Part shown: positions 24,969-32,655 of the stretch, one piece after another
Layout of the letters: each line of letters starts with the position of its first letter
Position numbering within the stretch: position 1 is the first letter of the stretch
NCBI GenBank assembly: GCA_002723035.1
Contig: PBNH01000025.1
Coordinates: forward strand, 1-35,883
Source of the DNA: Rhodobiaceae bacterium
Lineage (GTDB): Bacteria > Pseudomonadota > Alphaproteobacteria > MED-G09
Direction: 5' to 3'
Length of the DNA: 35,883 bases
The notes under the pieces: generated by a model
The model's input: only the letters and a program-made list of their open reading frames with translations
Databases searched by the model: none
What the model was told of the DNA's origin: nothing
Made by a program: the position numbers and the translations under genes

Positions 24969-25823
24969 ATGACAATTGATTATGATAAAATTATATCGAT
25001 GAAAACCAGTGATGTTGAATACTCATATACTGATAACGATACAATGCTTTATGCTCTTGGAATTGGTTTTGGAAGAGATCCTCTAAATAGAAAAGAATTA
25101 GATTTTGTTTATGAAAAAAATTTAAAAACTATACCTTCAATGGCCACGGTTATTGCCTGGGGTGCAGGTCATATGCGAGATAGTGGTATCAATTATCTTA
25201 TGGTGGTACATGGCGAACAAAGACTAAAAATTCATCAACCACTTCCTGTTGCAGCAAATATTTTGGTAGACTCTAAAGTAACTGATGTTATTGACAAAGG
25301 TGAAGATAAAGGTGCTTTATTAATTACCGAAGTAGATATTAAGGATAAGCAAACTGGGAATCTTTTGTGTACATTAGGAGGAACAACTTTTGCTAGGGGT
25401 GATGGTGGCTTTGGTGGACCAAAAAAGGGCGGACCTAAACCACATGCTATTCCAAATAGGGATCCAGACATTATAAGCGAGTTAAGTACAGCGCCCGATC
25501 AAGCTCTTTTATATAGATTATCAGGTGATAGAAATCCTCTTCATTCAGATCCAGATGTGGCGGAAGCTGCAGGTTTTCCAAAACCAATACTCCATGGATT
25601 ATGCTCTTACGGAACTGCATGCAAATCAATCATTCAAGATGTTTGTAATTATGACAGTTCATTAATAGAACAACTTGATGTTAGATTTTCATCACCAGTC
25701 TTTCCAGGTGAAAAAATTTCAACTGAAATTTGGGTTGATGATAAACAAATTTCATTTAGATCTTGGGTTAAAGATAGAAATGTTATGGTTATAAATAATG
25801 GTAAGTGTGTTCTAAGAGTTTAA
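24969..25823 (+). CDS. MaoC-like (R)-enoyl-CoA hydratase, double hotdog
   Basis: 284 residues, built like the hydratase 2 part of peroxisomal multifunctional enzyme 2: an N-terminal substrate-binding hotdog (about 15-145) and a catalytic C-terminal hotdog. The hydratase 2 motif is intact with D187, N189 and H192 in SGDRNPLHSDP, followed by GFPKPILHGL. It hydrates trans-2-enoyl-CoA to (R)-3-hydroxyacyl-CoA. A glycine-rich linker GDGGFGGPKKGGPKP joins the halves. TTAGGAG precedes the ATG. It shares a promoter gap with the dienoyl-CoA isomerase-like gene, and its last bases TTAA are shared with a convergent gene. Confidence 0.88.
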   Translation: MTIDYDKIISMKTSDVEYSYTDNDTMLYALGIGFGRDPLNRKELDFVYEKNLKTIPSMATVIAWGAGHMRDSGINYLMVVHGEQRLKIHQPLPVAANILVDSKVTDVIDKGEDKGALLITEVDIKDKQTGNLLCTLGGTTFARGDGGFGGPKKGGPKPHAIPNRDPDIISELSTAPDQALLYRLSGDRNPLHSDPDVAEAAGFPKPILHGLCSYGTACKSIIQDVCNYDSSLIEQLDVRFSSPVFPGEKISTEIWVDDKQISFRSWVKDRNVMVINNGKCVLRV

Positions 25824-26113
25824 AACTTTCTGAACCTTTCTGACAAGCCCAAAGCAATCATGCAAATTAGAATAAGAACTATCAGACCGTTTAATGCATC
25901 AATAAAATTAATATCTTTTGGTGTATTATTATTTTTATTTGTATTGCTAATTAAAATTTCTTTATTTGTCTGAGGTAAATCTATTTCGATAATTTTTTCT
26001 GAAATTTTTACCTCACTCCCAGCTTTTTGATTAATTTTTAAAATTTCATTCAAAGAGTTATTCTCTATAATTATATTATTTTTATTATTTATTGAGCTAT
26101 TTTCCTCATCCAT
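25820..26113 (-). CDS. Small tail-anchored membrane protein, unknown function
   Basis: 97 residues. AGGAG lies 7 bases before ATG 26113, supporting it as real. The first 70 residues are rich in Asn, Lys and Ile with no known motif. One hydrophobic segment (about 74-92, LNGLIVLILICMIALGL) is followed by the basic end SERFRKF, so it looks like a C-terminally anchored single-pass protein with a short basic cytoplasmic tail. It converges on the MaoC gene, sharing the TTAA at the stop codons, and lies upstream of no obvious partner. No function is proposed. Confidence 0.6.
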   Translation of the reverse strand: MDEENSSINNKNNIIIENNSLNEILKINQKAGSEVKISEKIIEIDLPQTNKEILISNTNKNNNTPKDINFIDALNGLIVLILICMIALGLSERFRKF

Positions 26114-26185
26114 AATATTCTCCTAAAAATAATTCTAGCTCAATAACTTTAGATTAAGAAATAAATTCGAAAAATTTGATAATAC

Positions 26186-27100
26186 TTAGACTCTATTTTT
26201 TATTTTTTTTATTTCTTTTTGCAATATTTCTGGATATTCCATTGGTAAAAAATGAGAGGAATTCTTTATTGTTTTGAATGTTCCATTTGGATCTTGTTTT
26301 TTAAGCAATCTAATACCTGGCTCTTGTGTTGTAGAGCCAATCTCACCTTGTAAAAGAGTAATTGGACAATTTATTTTTTTTATTGATTCCATGGCATTAT
26401 GCCTCCAGGATGAAAAAGTTGCAGCTTCCCATTCAGGATTACAAGTAAGAATATGATAATCTCCTTCTATTTTAGTCCCGCCATCTATATAGTCATCCAA
26501 AAAACCATCTACCCAAGTTGTAAATGCTCCTCTCCCTTTATACGACTTTTTAATCATTTCTTTACTAGGAAATTCTCTTCGTCGTTTTAAAGTACTGTCA
26601 GCTCTTGATGTAGCCTCTTTAATAAATGGTAAGAATTTAGCAATAGGAAATTTTCTACCTAATTTTATTAAGTTTAAATTTTTTTTTGAAATTAAAACTG
26701 GCTCTATTAAAACTAATCCTGATACAAGTTCCGGTCTGGATGCAGCAACTTGCATAATTGTTGCACCACCCATAGAGTGGCCACCTAAAATTATTGGTTT
26801 CCCTTTTTTTTCAACAAAATTTTCTACTGAACGTATTAAGTCATCTCTATATATTACCCAATCATACATTTTTTTTGGTATGGCCTCAGTTTCTGTAAAA
26901 CCGTGACCTCTTGCATCTACAGCTCTTATGTGAAATTCATTTGAGAGTGGTTCCAATAGTTTTCTATAGGTTAGAGAATTAAAACCAGTAGCATGCGAGA
27001 ATTGAAAACCTGGTAATTCTTCATTACCGTTCCATTCAATATATGAAACATTTCCATCACCAAAATTATGAAATTTTTTTATAAACTGTTTTTTTTTCAT
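26186..27100 (-). CDS. Alpha/beta hydrolase
   Basis: 304 residues, alpha/beta hydrolase fold. The nucleophile elbow is GGHSMGG with S109, the conserved DARGHGFTE loop is at 62-70, an acid is likely near 250, and the histidine is in NSSHFLP near 284. There is no signal peptide, so it is probably cytoplasmic. The substrate is unknown; esterase, lactonase or C-C hydrolase are all possible. Its ATG follows directly on the stop codon of the haloalkane dehalogenase gene (TAA then ATG with no gap), so the two are translationally coupled and probably act in one pathway. Confidence 0.8.
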   Translation of the reverse strand: MKKKQFIKKFHNFGDGNVSYIEWNGNEELPGFQFSHATGFNSLTYRKLLEPLSNEFHIRAVDARGHGFTETEAIPKKMYDWVIYRDDLIRSVENFVEKKGKPIILGGHSMGGATIMQVAASRPELVSGLVLIEPVLISKKNLNLIKLGRKFPIAKFLPFIKEATSRADSTLKRRREFPSKEMIKKSYKGRGAFTTWVDGFLDDYIDGGTKIEGDYHILTCNPEWEAATFSSWRHNAMESIKKINCPITLLQGEIGSTTQEPGIRLLKKQDPNGTFKTIKNSSHFLPMEYPEILQKEIKKIKNRV

Positions 27101-27979
27101 TTAGAGATTTCTGTACCAATTCGATATAGCCTCACCAATTTCTTCTGGTGAGTCTTCTTGAATAAAATGGCTTCCCTTAACAGTCAGTTCTCGTTGATTT
27201 TTCCACTTTCTACAAAATTCTCTTTGTTTTCCTGTTAAAATAGATCCAGGATCAGCATTTATAAATAATTTAGGTATCTCATTTTCAGACATCCAGGATG
27301 AATAATCTTCTACAATTTTACATACATCCTCTGGTTCATTATCTATTGGGATTTGTCTTGGCCAATCTAATGTAGGCCTTCTATCTATTTCTTCTATAAA
27401 GGGTCTCCGATAAACACTCATTTCACTTTCTGTTAAATTTCGAAGAATTGCATTTGGAAGAATCCCCTCAATAAATAAATTCTTCTTCAAAATTAAATCC
27501 TCGCCAGCATTTGATCTAAATCCTTGAAAAATTGATTTTGCATCTTCGGGCCAATCATCCCAAGTAATATTTTTTACAATAGCCTCCATATAGCATATTC
27601 CTTTGATATCTCGTTGGTGTTCATAAGCCCAATTAAAACCTAGAGCTGAACCCCAATCATGAATTACAAAAGTAGTATTTTTATTTATTTTTAATTCTTC
27701 CATGCATGCATCAAAATATTTTTTTTGAACATGGTAGGAATAGGTATTGTTACCCTTATCAGTAAGTTTATCGCTATCCCCCATACCAATTAAATCAATT
27801 GCTATGCATCTACCTTGATTTTCTAAATATGGAATAATATTTCTCCAAAGATATGAAGATGTAGGATTACCATGCTGAAATACGATTGGATCACCTTTAC
27901 CTTCTTCAATATATGACATATTTTTTCCAAGAACCTTGATATTCTTTTTTTCAAGTTCCTGACCAGATATTTCTATCAT
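27101..27979 (-). CDS. Haloalkane dehalogenase (HLD-II, DhaA/LinB-like)
   Basis: Hydrolyses carbon-halogen bonds in haloalkanes to alcohol and halide, needing no cofactor. From ATG 27979 it is 292 residues, the family length. All five hallmark residues are visible: nucleophile D108 and halide-binding W109 (IHDWGSALGF), the second halide ligand N38 (HGNPTSS), the acid E132 after beta-6 (YMEAI), which defines subfamily II, and base H271 (GSHFIQED). The positions almost equal those of Rhodococcus DhaA (106, 107, 41, 130, 272). AGGAAAA precedes ATG 27979. A longer frame upstream overlaps the crotonase gene and is rejected. The start lies one base after the crotonase stop, indicating coupling. Confidence 0.92.
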   Translation of the reverse strand: MIEISGQELEKKNIKVLGKNMSYIEEGKGDPIVFQHGNPTSSYLWRNIIPYLENQGRCIAIDLIGMGDSDKLTDKGNNTYSYHVQKKYFDACMEELKINKNTTFVIHDWGSALGFNWAYEHQRDIKGICYMEAIVKNITWDDWPEDAKSIFQGFRSNAGEDLILKKNLFIEGILPNAILRNLTESEMSVYRRPFIEEIDRRPTLDWPRQIPIDNEPEDVCKIVEDYSSWMSENEIPKLFINADPGSILTGKQREFCRKWKNQRELTVKGSHFIQEDSPEEIGEAISNWYRNL

Positions 27980-27980
27980 T

Positions 27981-28766
27981 TTATTTTCCTTTGAATTCAG
28001 GTTTTCTTTTTGAGGTAAAGGCTTTAATTCCTTCCGGACCATCCACACCTTTTAATTGTTCAGAGAAAATCTGAGACTCCAACTCCATTTGCGTTTCTAA
28101 GCCATTAGAAAAACTTTGTCTTAGCATTTCTTTAACACCTCCGAACGCCTTAGTTGGCCCTCTAGCAATCTTCATGGCAAGTTTGTCTGTTTCGCTAATT
28201 ACATCTTCATCGTTTACAACTCTATTTATCAAACCCCAGTCAAGTGCTTCTTTGGAAGATAAAACTCTGTTAGTTAACATTAATTCCATTGTTCTTTTTT
28301 TTCCAATAGATCTTGGAAGGTGGAATGTTGAACTTCCATCAGGAGTAAGACCTGCTGCTGTGTAAGCAGATGAGAATTTGACATTTTCTCCTGCTATTGC
28401 CATATCGCAAGCCGAAACAAGAGAGAGACCAGCTCCTGCAGCTGTTCCAGTAATAGCCCCAATCATTGGTACATCTAAATGATCAATTTTTGATAATGCA
28501 ACATGAAGTATACCTATCATTTCTGAAATTGCTGCCCGTAGATTTTTTTGTTCCGTCATGAATTTTAAATCACCACCTGCACAAAATATAGGTCCTTCGC
28601 CTTGAAGAATAAGCACTCTTAATTTTTCTCCAGACTCACATCTAATGGCTACATCTAAAAGCTCTTTAACAAGAGGTATGCTAATTGTATTAGCCGAATT
28701 TGGCCTATCAAGAGTAATTCTTCCAATGTTATCTTCAACTTCAAACTTTAGGTTTTCATACTTCAT
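27981..28766 (-). CDS. Crotonase, PaaG-like enoyl-CoA isomerase
   Basis: 261 residues, crotonase fold. The oxyanion motifs are FCAGGDLKFM (61-70) and TGTAAGAGLSLVSACD (106-121). Positions equivalent to the two hydratase glutamates are not Glu (L114 and an uncharged residue near 135), while D143 in GLTPDGSST matches the catalytic Asp of PaaG-type isomerases. An isomerase is therefore more likely than a hydratase. AAGGAA precedes the ATG. It is the first gene of a tightly coupled trio with the haloalkane dehalogenase and the alpha/beta hydrolase, 73 bases downstream of the MFS transporter gene. Confidence 0.82.
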   Translation of the reverse strand: MKYENLKFEVEDNIGRITLDRPNSANTISIPLVKELLDVAIRCESGEKLRVLILQGEGPIFCAGGDLKFMTEQKNLRAAISEMIGILHVALSKIDHLDVPMIGAITGTAAGAGLSLVSACDMAIAGENVKFSSAYTAAGLTPDGSSTFHLPRSIGKKRTMELMLTNRVLSSKEALDWGLINRVVNDEDVISETDKLAMKIARGPTKAFGGVKEMLRQSFSNGLETQMELESQIFSEQLKGVDGPEGIKAFTSKRKPEFKGK

Positions 28767-28839
28767 TATTATTCCTTAGAACTACTATTTTTATAAATCA
28801 TTTTATAGAGGTCAATTAATTAATTTATTTATTTATGTA

Positions 28840-30141
28840 TTATCTAGCCTCAGCTTCAAGAGGCAAGAATAGTTTTGAGGCTTTATAAAAACATAAAGCA
28901 GCTATTGGATACAAAATTATACCCAAGCTTAAGAGTGAATATCTTATCCCTGTTTGATCGTAACCATTTGCTTCATTAAAGATGTAATCATTAAAAAATC
29001 CTAATGCAAAAGGCCCAAGAGCAAATCCTACAACATTAGCGCTAATATAGTATATTGATGCTGTTCTTCCTCTAAGGTTAATTGGTGAAGCATTTTGAAA
29101 TGCCGCTCCATATAAGCCTGGTCCACATGACATAAAGAAAATCATCCCTGCAAGACCAATTTGTGAAAATAGCGAACTAGTGGAAAGGGTAAAAAGTAAA
29201 AGTGATACCCATATCAGAATAACAAAAATACCTGCAATTCTCAGGTGAGCATTAATAACGCCTTTTTCAATCATTTTACTTGCTATAATGCCAGCGCCTA
29301 TACTTCCTCCAATACCAAGGAAAATATTAAATATTCCAAAATTTTGACCAGCTATTGTTTTGGGAATATCGTGAACTCTTACCAACATTTCTATTCCCCA
29401 AGCTAAAACAGAATAGCCCACTAAACCCGTTATGGTTACCCCAACAAACATTAAAATAAAGAATTTCCATGCTTTTTTAAAAAAAGGCATAAATTCTACT
29501 TCCTTCTTCTTTTTAATAGTTATTTGAGGAAATGGTAAAAACTTTAAAAGTAATGCAAATATTAAACCAGGAATTGCAAATAAGAAAAAAGTTAGCCTCC
29601 AGTCAGAAAATTCTGATAAAAAGCCCAAATACGGTTTGATTTTATCCATATTAGTTATCATTGCAGCTCCACCCCAGCCAGCTAGCGCCGATCCTAAAAA
29701 TGGCCCAGCTCCCCAAATGCCAAGGGCTAAAGGAAGTTTTTCTCTTGAAAAGTATGCGGATAAAACAACCAGAGCAATTGGTCCTAATGCCGCTTCACCA
29801 ACACCAACTCCAATTCTAAAAATTATTAAATCCCAAAATTGCTGAGCTATCCCACAAAGACCTGTTAAGAGACTCCACATTAGTATTGCAAAAATAAGAA
29901 CATTTTTTCTATATGTTGTATCCGCTAATCTTCCAAAAACTAAAGTTGCTACTCCAAAAAATATTGCAAAAACTGTTCCAAAGAGAAACCCTATTTGCGC
30001 ATCAGTTAAAAATAGCTCAGCTTTTAGTTCTGGTATCATTATGGATGGAAGTTGCCTATCAGCAAACGAATAAGTGTTAATTGCCGTAAGTAAAAAAGCT
30101 GCAGTCCAAGCTAATTTTGATGAGAATTTCTCTAATGACAT
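28840..30141 (-). CDS. MFS transporter, spinster-like
   Basis: 433 residues with about twelve hydrophobic segments and a central polar loop rich in lysine (TIKKKKEVEF, near 210). The MFS motif A appears as GRLADTTYRKN near 70-80 between TM2 and TM3. The first helix contains NTYSFADRQLPSIMIPELK, like the NYxDRxxxxxxxPxIxxE pattern of the spinster and phthalate-type permeases. These move organic anions or lipids across the inner membrane, and the direction is unknown. It is located between the PhnZ-like HD gene (11-base gap) and the dehalogenase trio on the same strand, so it may import or export a substrate of that cluster. Confidence 0.83.
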   Translation of the reverse strand: MSLEKFSSKLAWTAAFLLTAINTYSFADRQLPSIMIPELKAELFLTDAQIGFLFGTVFAIFFGVATLVFGRLADTTYRKNVLIFAILMWSLLTGLCGIAQQFWDLIIFRIGVGVGEAALGPIALVVLSAYFSREKLPLALGIWGAGPFLGSALAGWGGAAMITNMDKIKPYLGFLSEFSDWRLTFFLFAIPGLIFALLLKFLPFPQITIKKKKEVEFMPFFKKAWKFFILMFVGVTITGLVGYSVLAWGIEMLVRVHDIPKTIAGQNFGIFNIFLGIGGSIGAGIIASKMIEKGVINAHLRIAGIFVILIWVSLLLFTLSTSSLFSQIGLAGMIFFMSCGPGLYGAAFQNASPINLRGRTASIYYISANVVGFALGPFALGFFNDYIFNEANGYDQTGIRYSLLSLGIILYPIAALCFYKASKLFLPLEAEAR

Positions 30142-30152
30142 TATTTTTACTT

Positions 30153-30734
30153 TTAGTGCTTATAAATTGAATTTTTTGGTTTACTAAGAACTCTATGAAC
30201 CATTGGCTCAAAATCATCTAATGACATTGACTTATAGTTTGAATCAAAGGCACATTGATCATATAAGTGGCAAAATTGAGCTGTATATCTGAAGTGATCT
30301 TGGCCTTTAAATTGATCACGCATATTCTTATTTAAACCTAGGTGATCAAAAAAGTAATAGCCTTGAAAAATGCCATGGTGATTTAGCATCCAATGATTTT
30401 TTTCAGATACAAAAGGTTTTAAAATTACTGCGCCAATTTCAGCGTGGTTATGCGAACCAAGCATATCCCCAATATCATGCATTAAGGCGCAGATTACATA
30501 TTCATCATCCCTATTATCTTTATAAGCGCGTGTAGCAGATTGTAAACTATGCTCAAGTCTATCGACCGAAAAGCCACCATGATCATCTTTGAGTAATTTA
30601 AGGTGGTCAAGAATTCTGTAGGAAAGGTTTTGATTGAATTCTCTTGCGTATCCAGAGATTATACTCCAGTCTTCCTGCGTTGAAGAGGCCATGTCTTTAT
30701 ATGAAGCCCTATCTTTTTTTATATTTTTAGTCAT
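30153..30734 (-). CDS. HD-domain protein, PhnZ/MIOX-like candidate diiron oxygenase
   Basis: 193 residues. Possible metal ligands are H62 (RLEHSLQSA), H86-D87 (LMHDIGD), H95/H97 (SHNHAEIG), H119/H120 (NHHGIF) and D159 (YDQCAFD). The order H...HD...H...H...D is that of HD-domain proteins binding two metals. The LEHSLQ opening, the 24-residue gap to HD and the late YDQ aspartate recall PhnZ, a mixed-valent diiron oxygenase of phosphonate breakdown. Those residues also fit a phosphohydrolase, so the chemistry is open; the loops are shorter than in PhnZ. AGGGG precedes the ATG. It is the first gene of the minus-strand run leading through the MFS transporter to the dehalogenase trio. Confidence 0.72.
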   Translation of the reverse strand: MTKNIKKDRASYKDMASSTQEDWSIISGYAREFNQNLSYRILDHLKLLKDDHGGFSVDRLEHSLQSATRAYKDNRDDEYVICALMHDIGDMLGSHNHAEIGAVILKPFVSEKNHWMLNHHGIFQGYYFFDHLGLNKNMRDQFKGQDHFRYTAQFCHLYDQCAFDSNYKSMSLDDFEPMVHRVLSKPKNSIYKH

Positions 30735-30779
30735 GATTATCCCCTAATTAACAATCTTAAATTATTTTATTATTAATTC

Positions 30780-30834
30780 AAACATTTATAAAAATTAAAA
30801 TGTTTTTTATTCATTTTTTTTATAGTAAACATTT
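30780..30834. promoter_or_regulatory. Three copies of AAACATTT in divergent promoter region
   Basis: AAACATTT at 30780-30787, its complement AAATGTTT at 30798-30805 (an inverted repeat with a 10-base spacer), and a third copy at 30827-30834 four bases before the esterase start codon. The region separates the HD-domain gene (minus) from the lipoprotein carboxylesterase (plus). A -10-like TATAGT is at 30821-30826. The pattern suggests an operator, but the sequence is AT-rich, so chance is possible. Confidence 0.35.
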
Positions 30835-30837
30835 CAA

Positions 30838-32655
30838 ATGAAAAAAATAATAATAAAATTTTACATTATTTTTTTGTTAGTAACTATTTCAGGTTGTGAA
30901 ATATCAAAATCAATTAATTATGATTTAAATATAAATAAAGTATCAATCGAAACTCATAGAATCACAAATGATGCTGAAATTTTAGGTTCAATTGACTCTT
31001 CAGGAGTATATAAGTGGTTAGGAATTCCCTATGCTGAAAAACCTATTAATGATCTTAGATGGAGAGCCCCTCGTGAAATAGAAAATTATAGCAAAAAATA
31101 CGAAGCTATTTCTTTTAAAAAACCTTGTGTTCAGTTTCAGTCCTCTCTTACAAATAATGGCCTAGTTAAGCCAGGGGCGATTGTTGGTTCAGAGGATTGC
31201 TTATATTTAAATATTTACTCTCCAGCCTTATCAAAAGATCAAATATCTAGGGGTAATATTAATTTACCTGTAATGGTTTGGATACATGGTGGTGGTAACA
31301 CAACTGGAATGCCTTCCGAGTATAATCCTGAAATATTTGTTAAATCAGAAAGTATAATTTTTGTAAGCATTGCTTACAGGTTAGGAATTTTTGGCTGGTT
31401 ATCTCATCCTGAATTAAGGGAGCAAGATGGTATAGATTCCTCTTCTAATTTTGCACTATTAGATCAAATAATGGCCTTAAAATGGATAAAAGAAAATATC
31501 CAATTTTTTGGAGGTAATCCAAATAACATAACTATTTTTGGTGAAAGTGCCGGTGGTCAAAATGTGATAGCTCTCTATTCATCACCCTTAGCAAAAGGTT
31601 TATTCGATAGAGCAATTTCTCAATCTGGCGGAACATCAGTAACATCAGTTAAGGATGCTGAAAAAATTAATCGCTCTGATCCTAGTTATATAAGTAGTTA
31701 TAAAAATAGACATGTAACAACAGAGGAATGGATAAATATTTTAAATAAAAAAGGTTTAATCCCCTCAAAATTTGGTGAGAAAAATAATCTATTTGATCTA
31801 AGGTCTCTTGATTCTTCAGCTCTTATGAGCGGAATTGATAAAGGAGAATTTTGGAGCTCACAAAGAGATTTAGCCAGAATAATTAGCGATAATGTTGTAA
31901 TTCCAGAAGAAGGAATCTTAGAAACACTAAAGGATGCAAGTAAACATGCAAATGTTCCAATTATTCTTGGAATTAATAGAGACGAAAATAAGTTATTTAA
32001 TTTTTTCAATAAAAATTTAGTTAGAAATATTTTTAATAGATTTTTTTTAGTAAAGGATTCTTTTTATTATGATATTTTATCTGATTATCAGAGTCTTGCC
32101 TGGCGATCTAATGGTTTAGATACACCTGCTGATATAATTTATCAGAGCGGACAAAATAATATTTATGCATACAGATTTGATTGGGATGAAGAGCCAAAAA
32201 TTTTAGGAATGGATTTCTCTCTATTATTAGGTGCAGCTCATGCATTTGAGATACCATTTATAATGGGAGATTTTGATTTAGGTACTCAAACATCACTTAT
32301 TTACGATAAAGATAAGATTAAAGAACGAAATATTTTATCTGCTAGCATGATGCAGTATTGGTCAGAGTTTGCAAAACATGGTAATCCAAATGAAGGTAGT
32401 AAAGAAAATTTACCACGTTGGGAAAAATGGAAAATATTTGATGGAGACTCTAATCTAATGATTTTAGATACAATCTCCTCTGGAGGAACAAGAATCATAA
32501 ATAGCCATGTTCCAATTGATGCACTAGTTGAGACATTTGATAACGATCCAAGGTCAAAAAAAATAGACGATAAATGCGCCTTCCTAGAGATAGTTTTTTC
32601 ATGGGTTGACAATTGGAAAGAAAAGAATGATTCGTGTATCAATTATGAAAGTTAA
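30838..32655 (+). CDS. Type B carboxylesterase, lipoprotein
   Basis: 605 residues. The signal peptide ends in the lipobox ISGC with C20, so the mature enzyme is probably a membrane-anchored lipoprotein. It belongs to the type B carboxylesterase / acetylcholinesterase family: the oxyanion HGGG is at 150-153, the nucleophile S237 in FGESAGGQ, acid E383 in NRDEN, and base H468 in GAAHAFEIPF. C97 and C121 (SEDCLYLN) match the conserved first disulfide, consistent with periplasmic or outer-membrane location. The natural ester is unknown. No Shine-Dalgarno is visible. Its 3' end overlaps the kinase gene by 11 bases or more. Confidence 0.87.
   Translation: MKKIIIKFYIIFLLVTISGCEISKSINYDLNINKVSIETHRITNDAEILGSIDSSGVYKWLGIPYAEKPINDLRWRAPREIENYSKKYEAISFKKPCVQFQSSLTNNGLVKPGAIVGSEDCLYLNIYSPALSKDQISRGNINLPVMVWIHGGGNTTGMPSEYNPEIFVKSESIIFVSIAYRLGIFGWLSHPELREQDGIDSSSNFALLDQIMALKWIKENIQFFGGNPNNITIFGESAGGQNVIALYSSPLAKGLFDRAISQSGGTSVTSVKDAEKINRSDPSYISSYKNRHVTTEEWINILNKKGLIPSKFGEKNNLFDLRSLDSSALMSGIDKGEFWSSQRDLARIISDNVVIPEEGILETLKDASKHANVPIILGINRDENKLFNFFNKNLVRNIFNRFFLVKDSFYYDILSDYQSLAWRSNGLDTPADIIYQSGQNNIYAYRFDWDEEPKILGMDFSLLLGAAHAFEIPFIMGDFDLGTQTSLIYDKDKIKERNILSASMMQYWSEFAKHGNPNEGSKENLPRWEKWKIFDGDSNLMILDTISSGGTRIINSHVPIDALVETFDNDPRSKKIDDKCAFLEIVFSWVDNWKEKNDSCINYES

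Noticed and set aside
27980-28048. Longer N-terminus for the haloalkane dehalogenase
   Set aside because: It would overlap the end of the crotonase gene by 68 bases; ATG 27979 has a ribosome site and fits the DhaA length.
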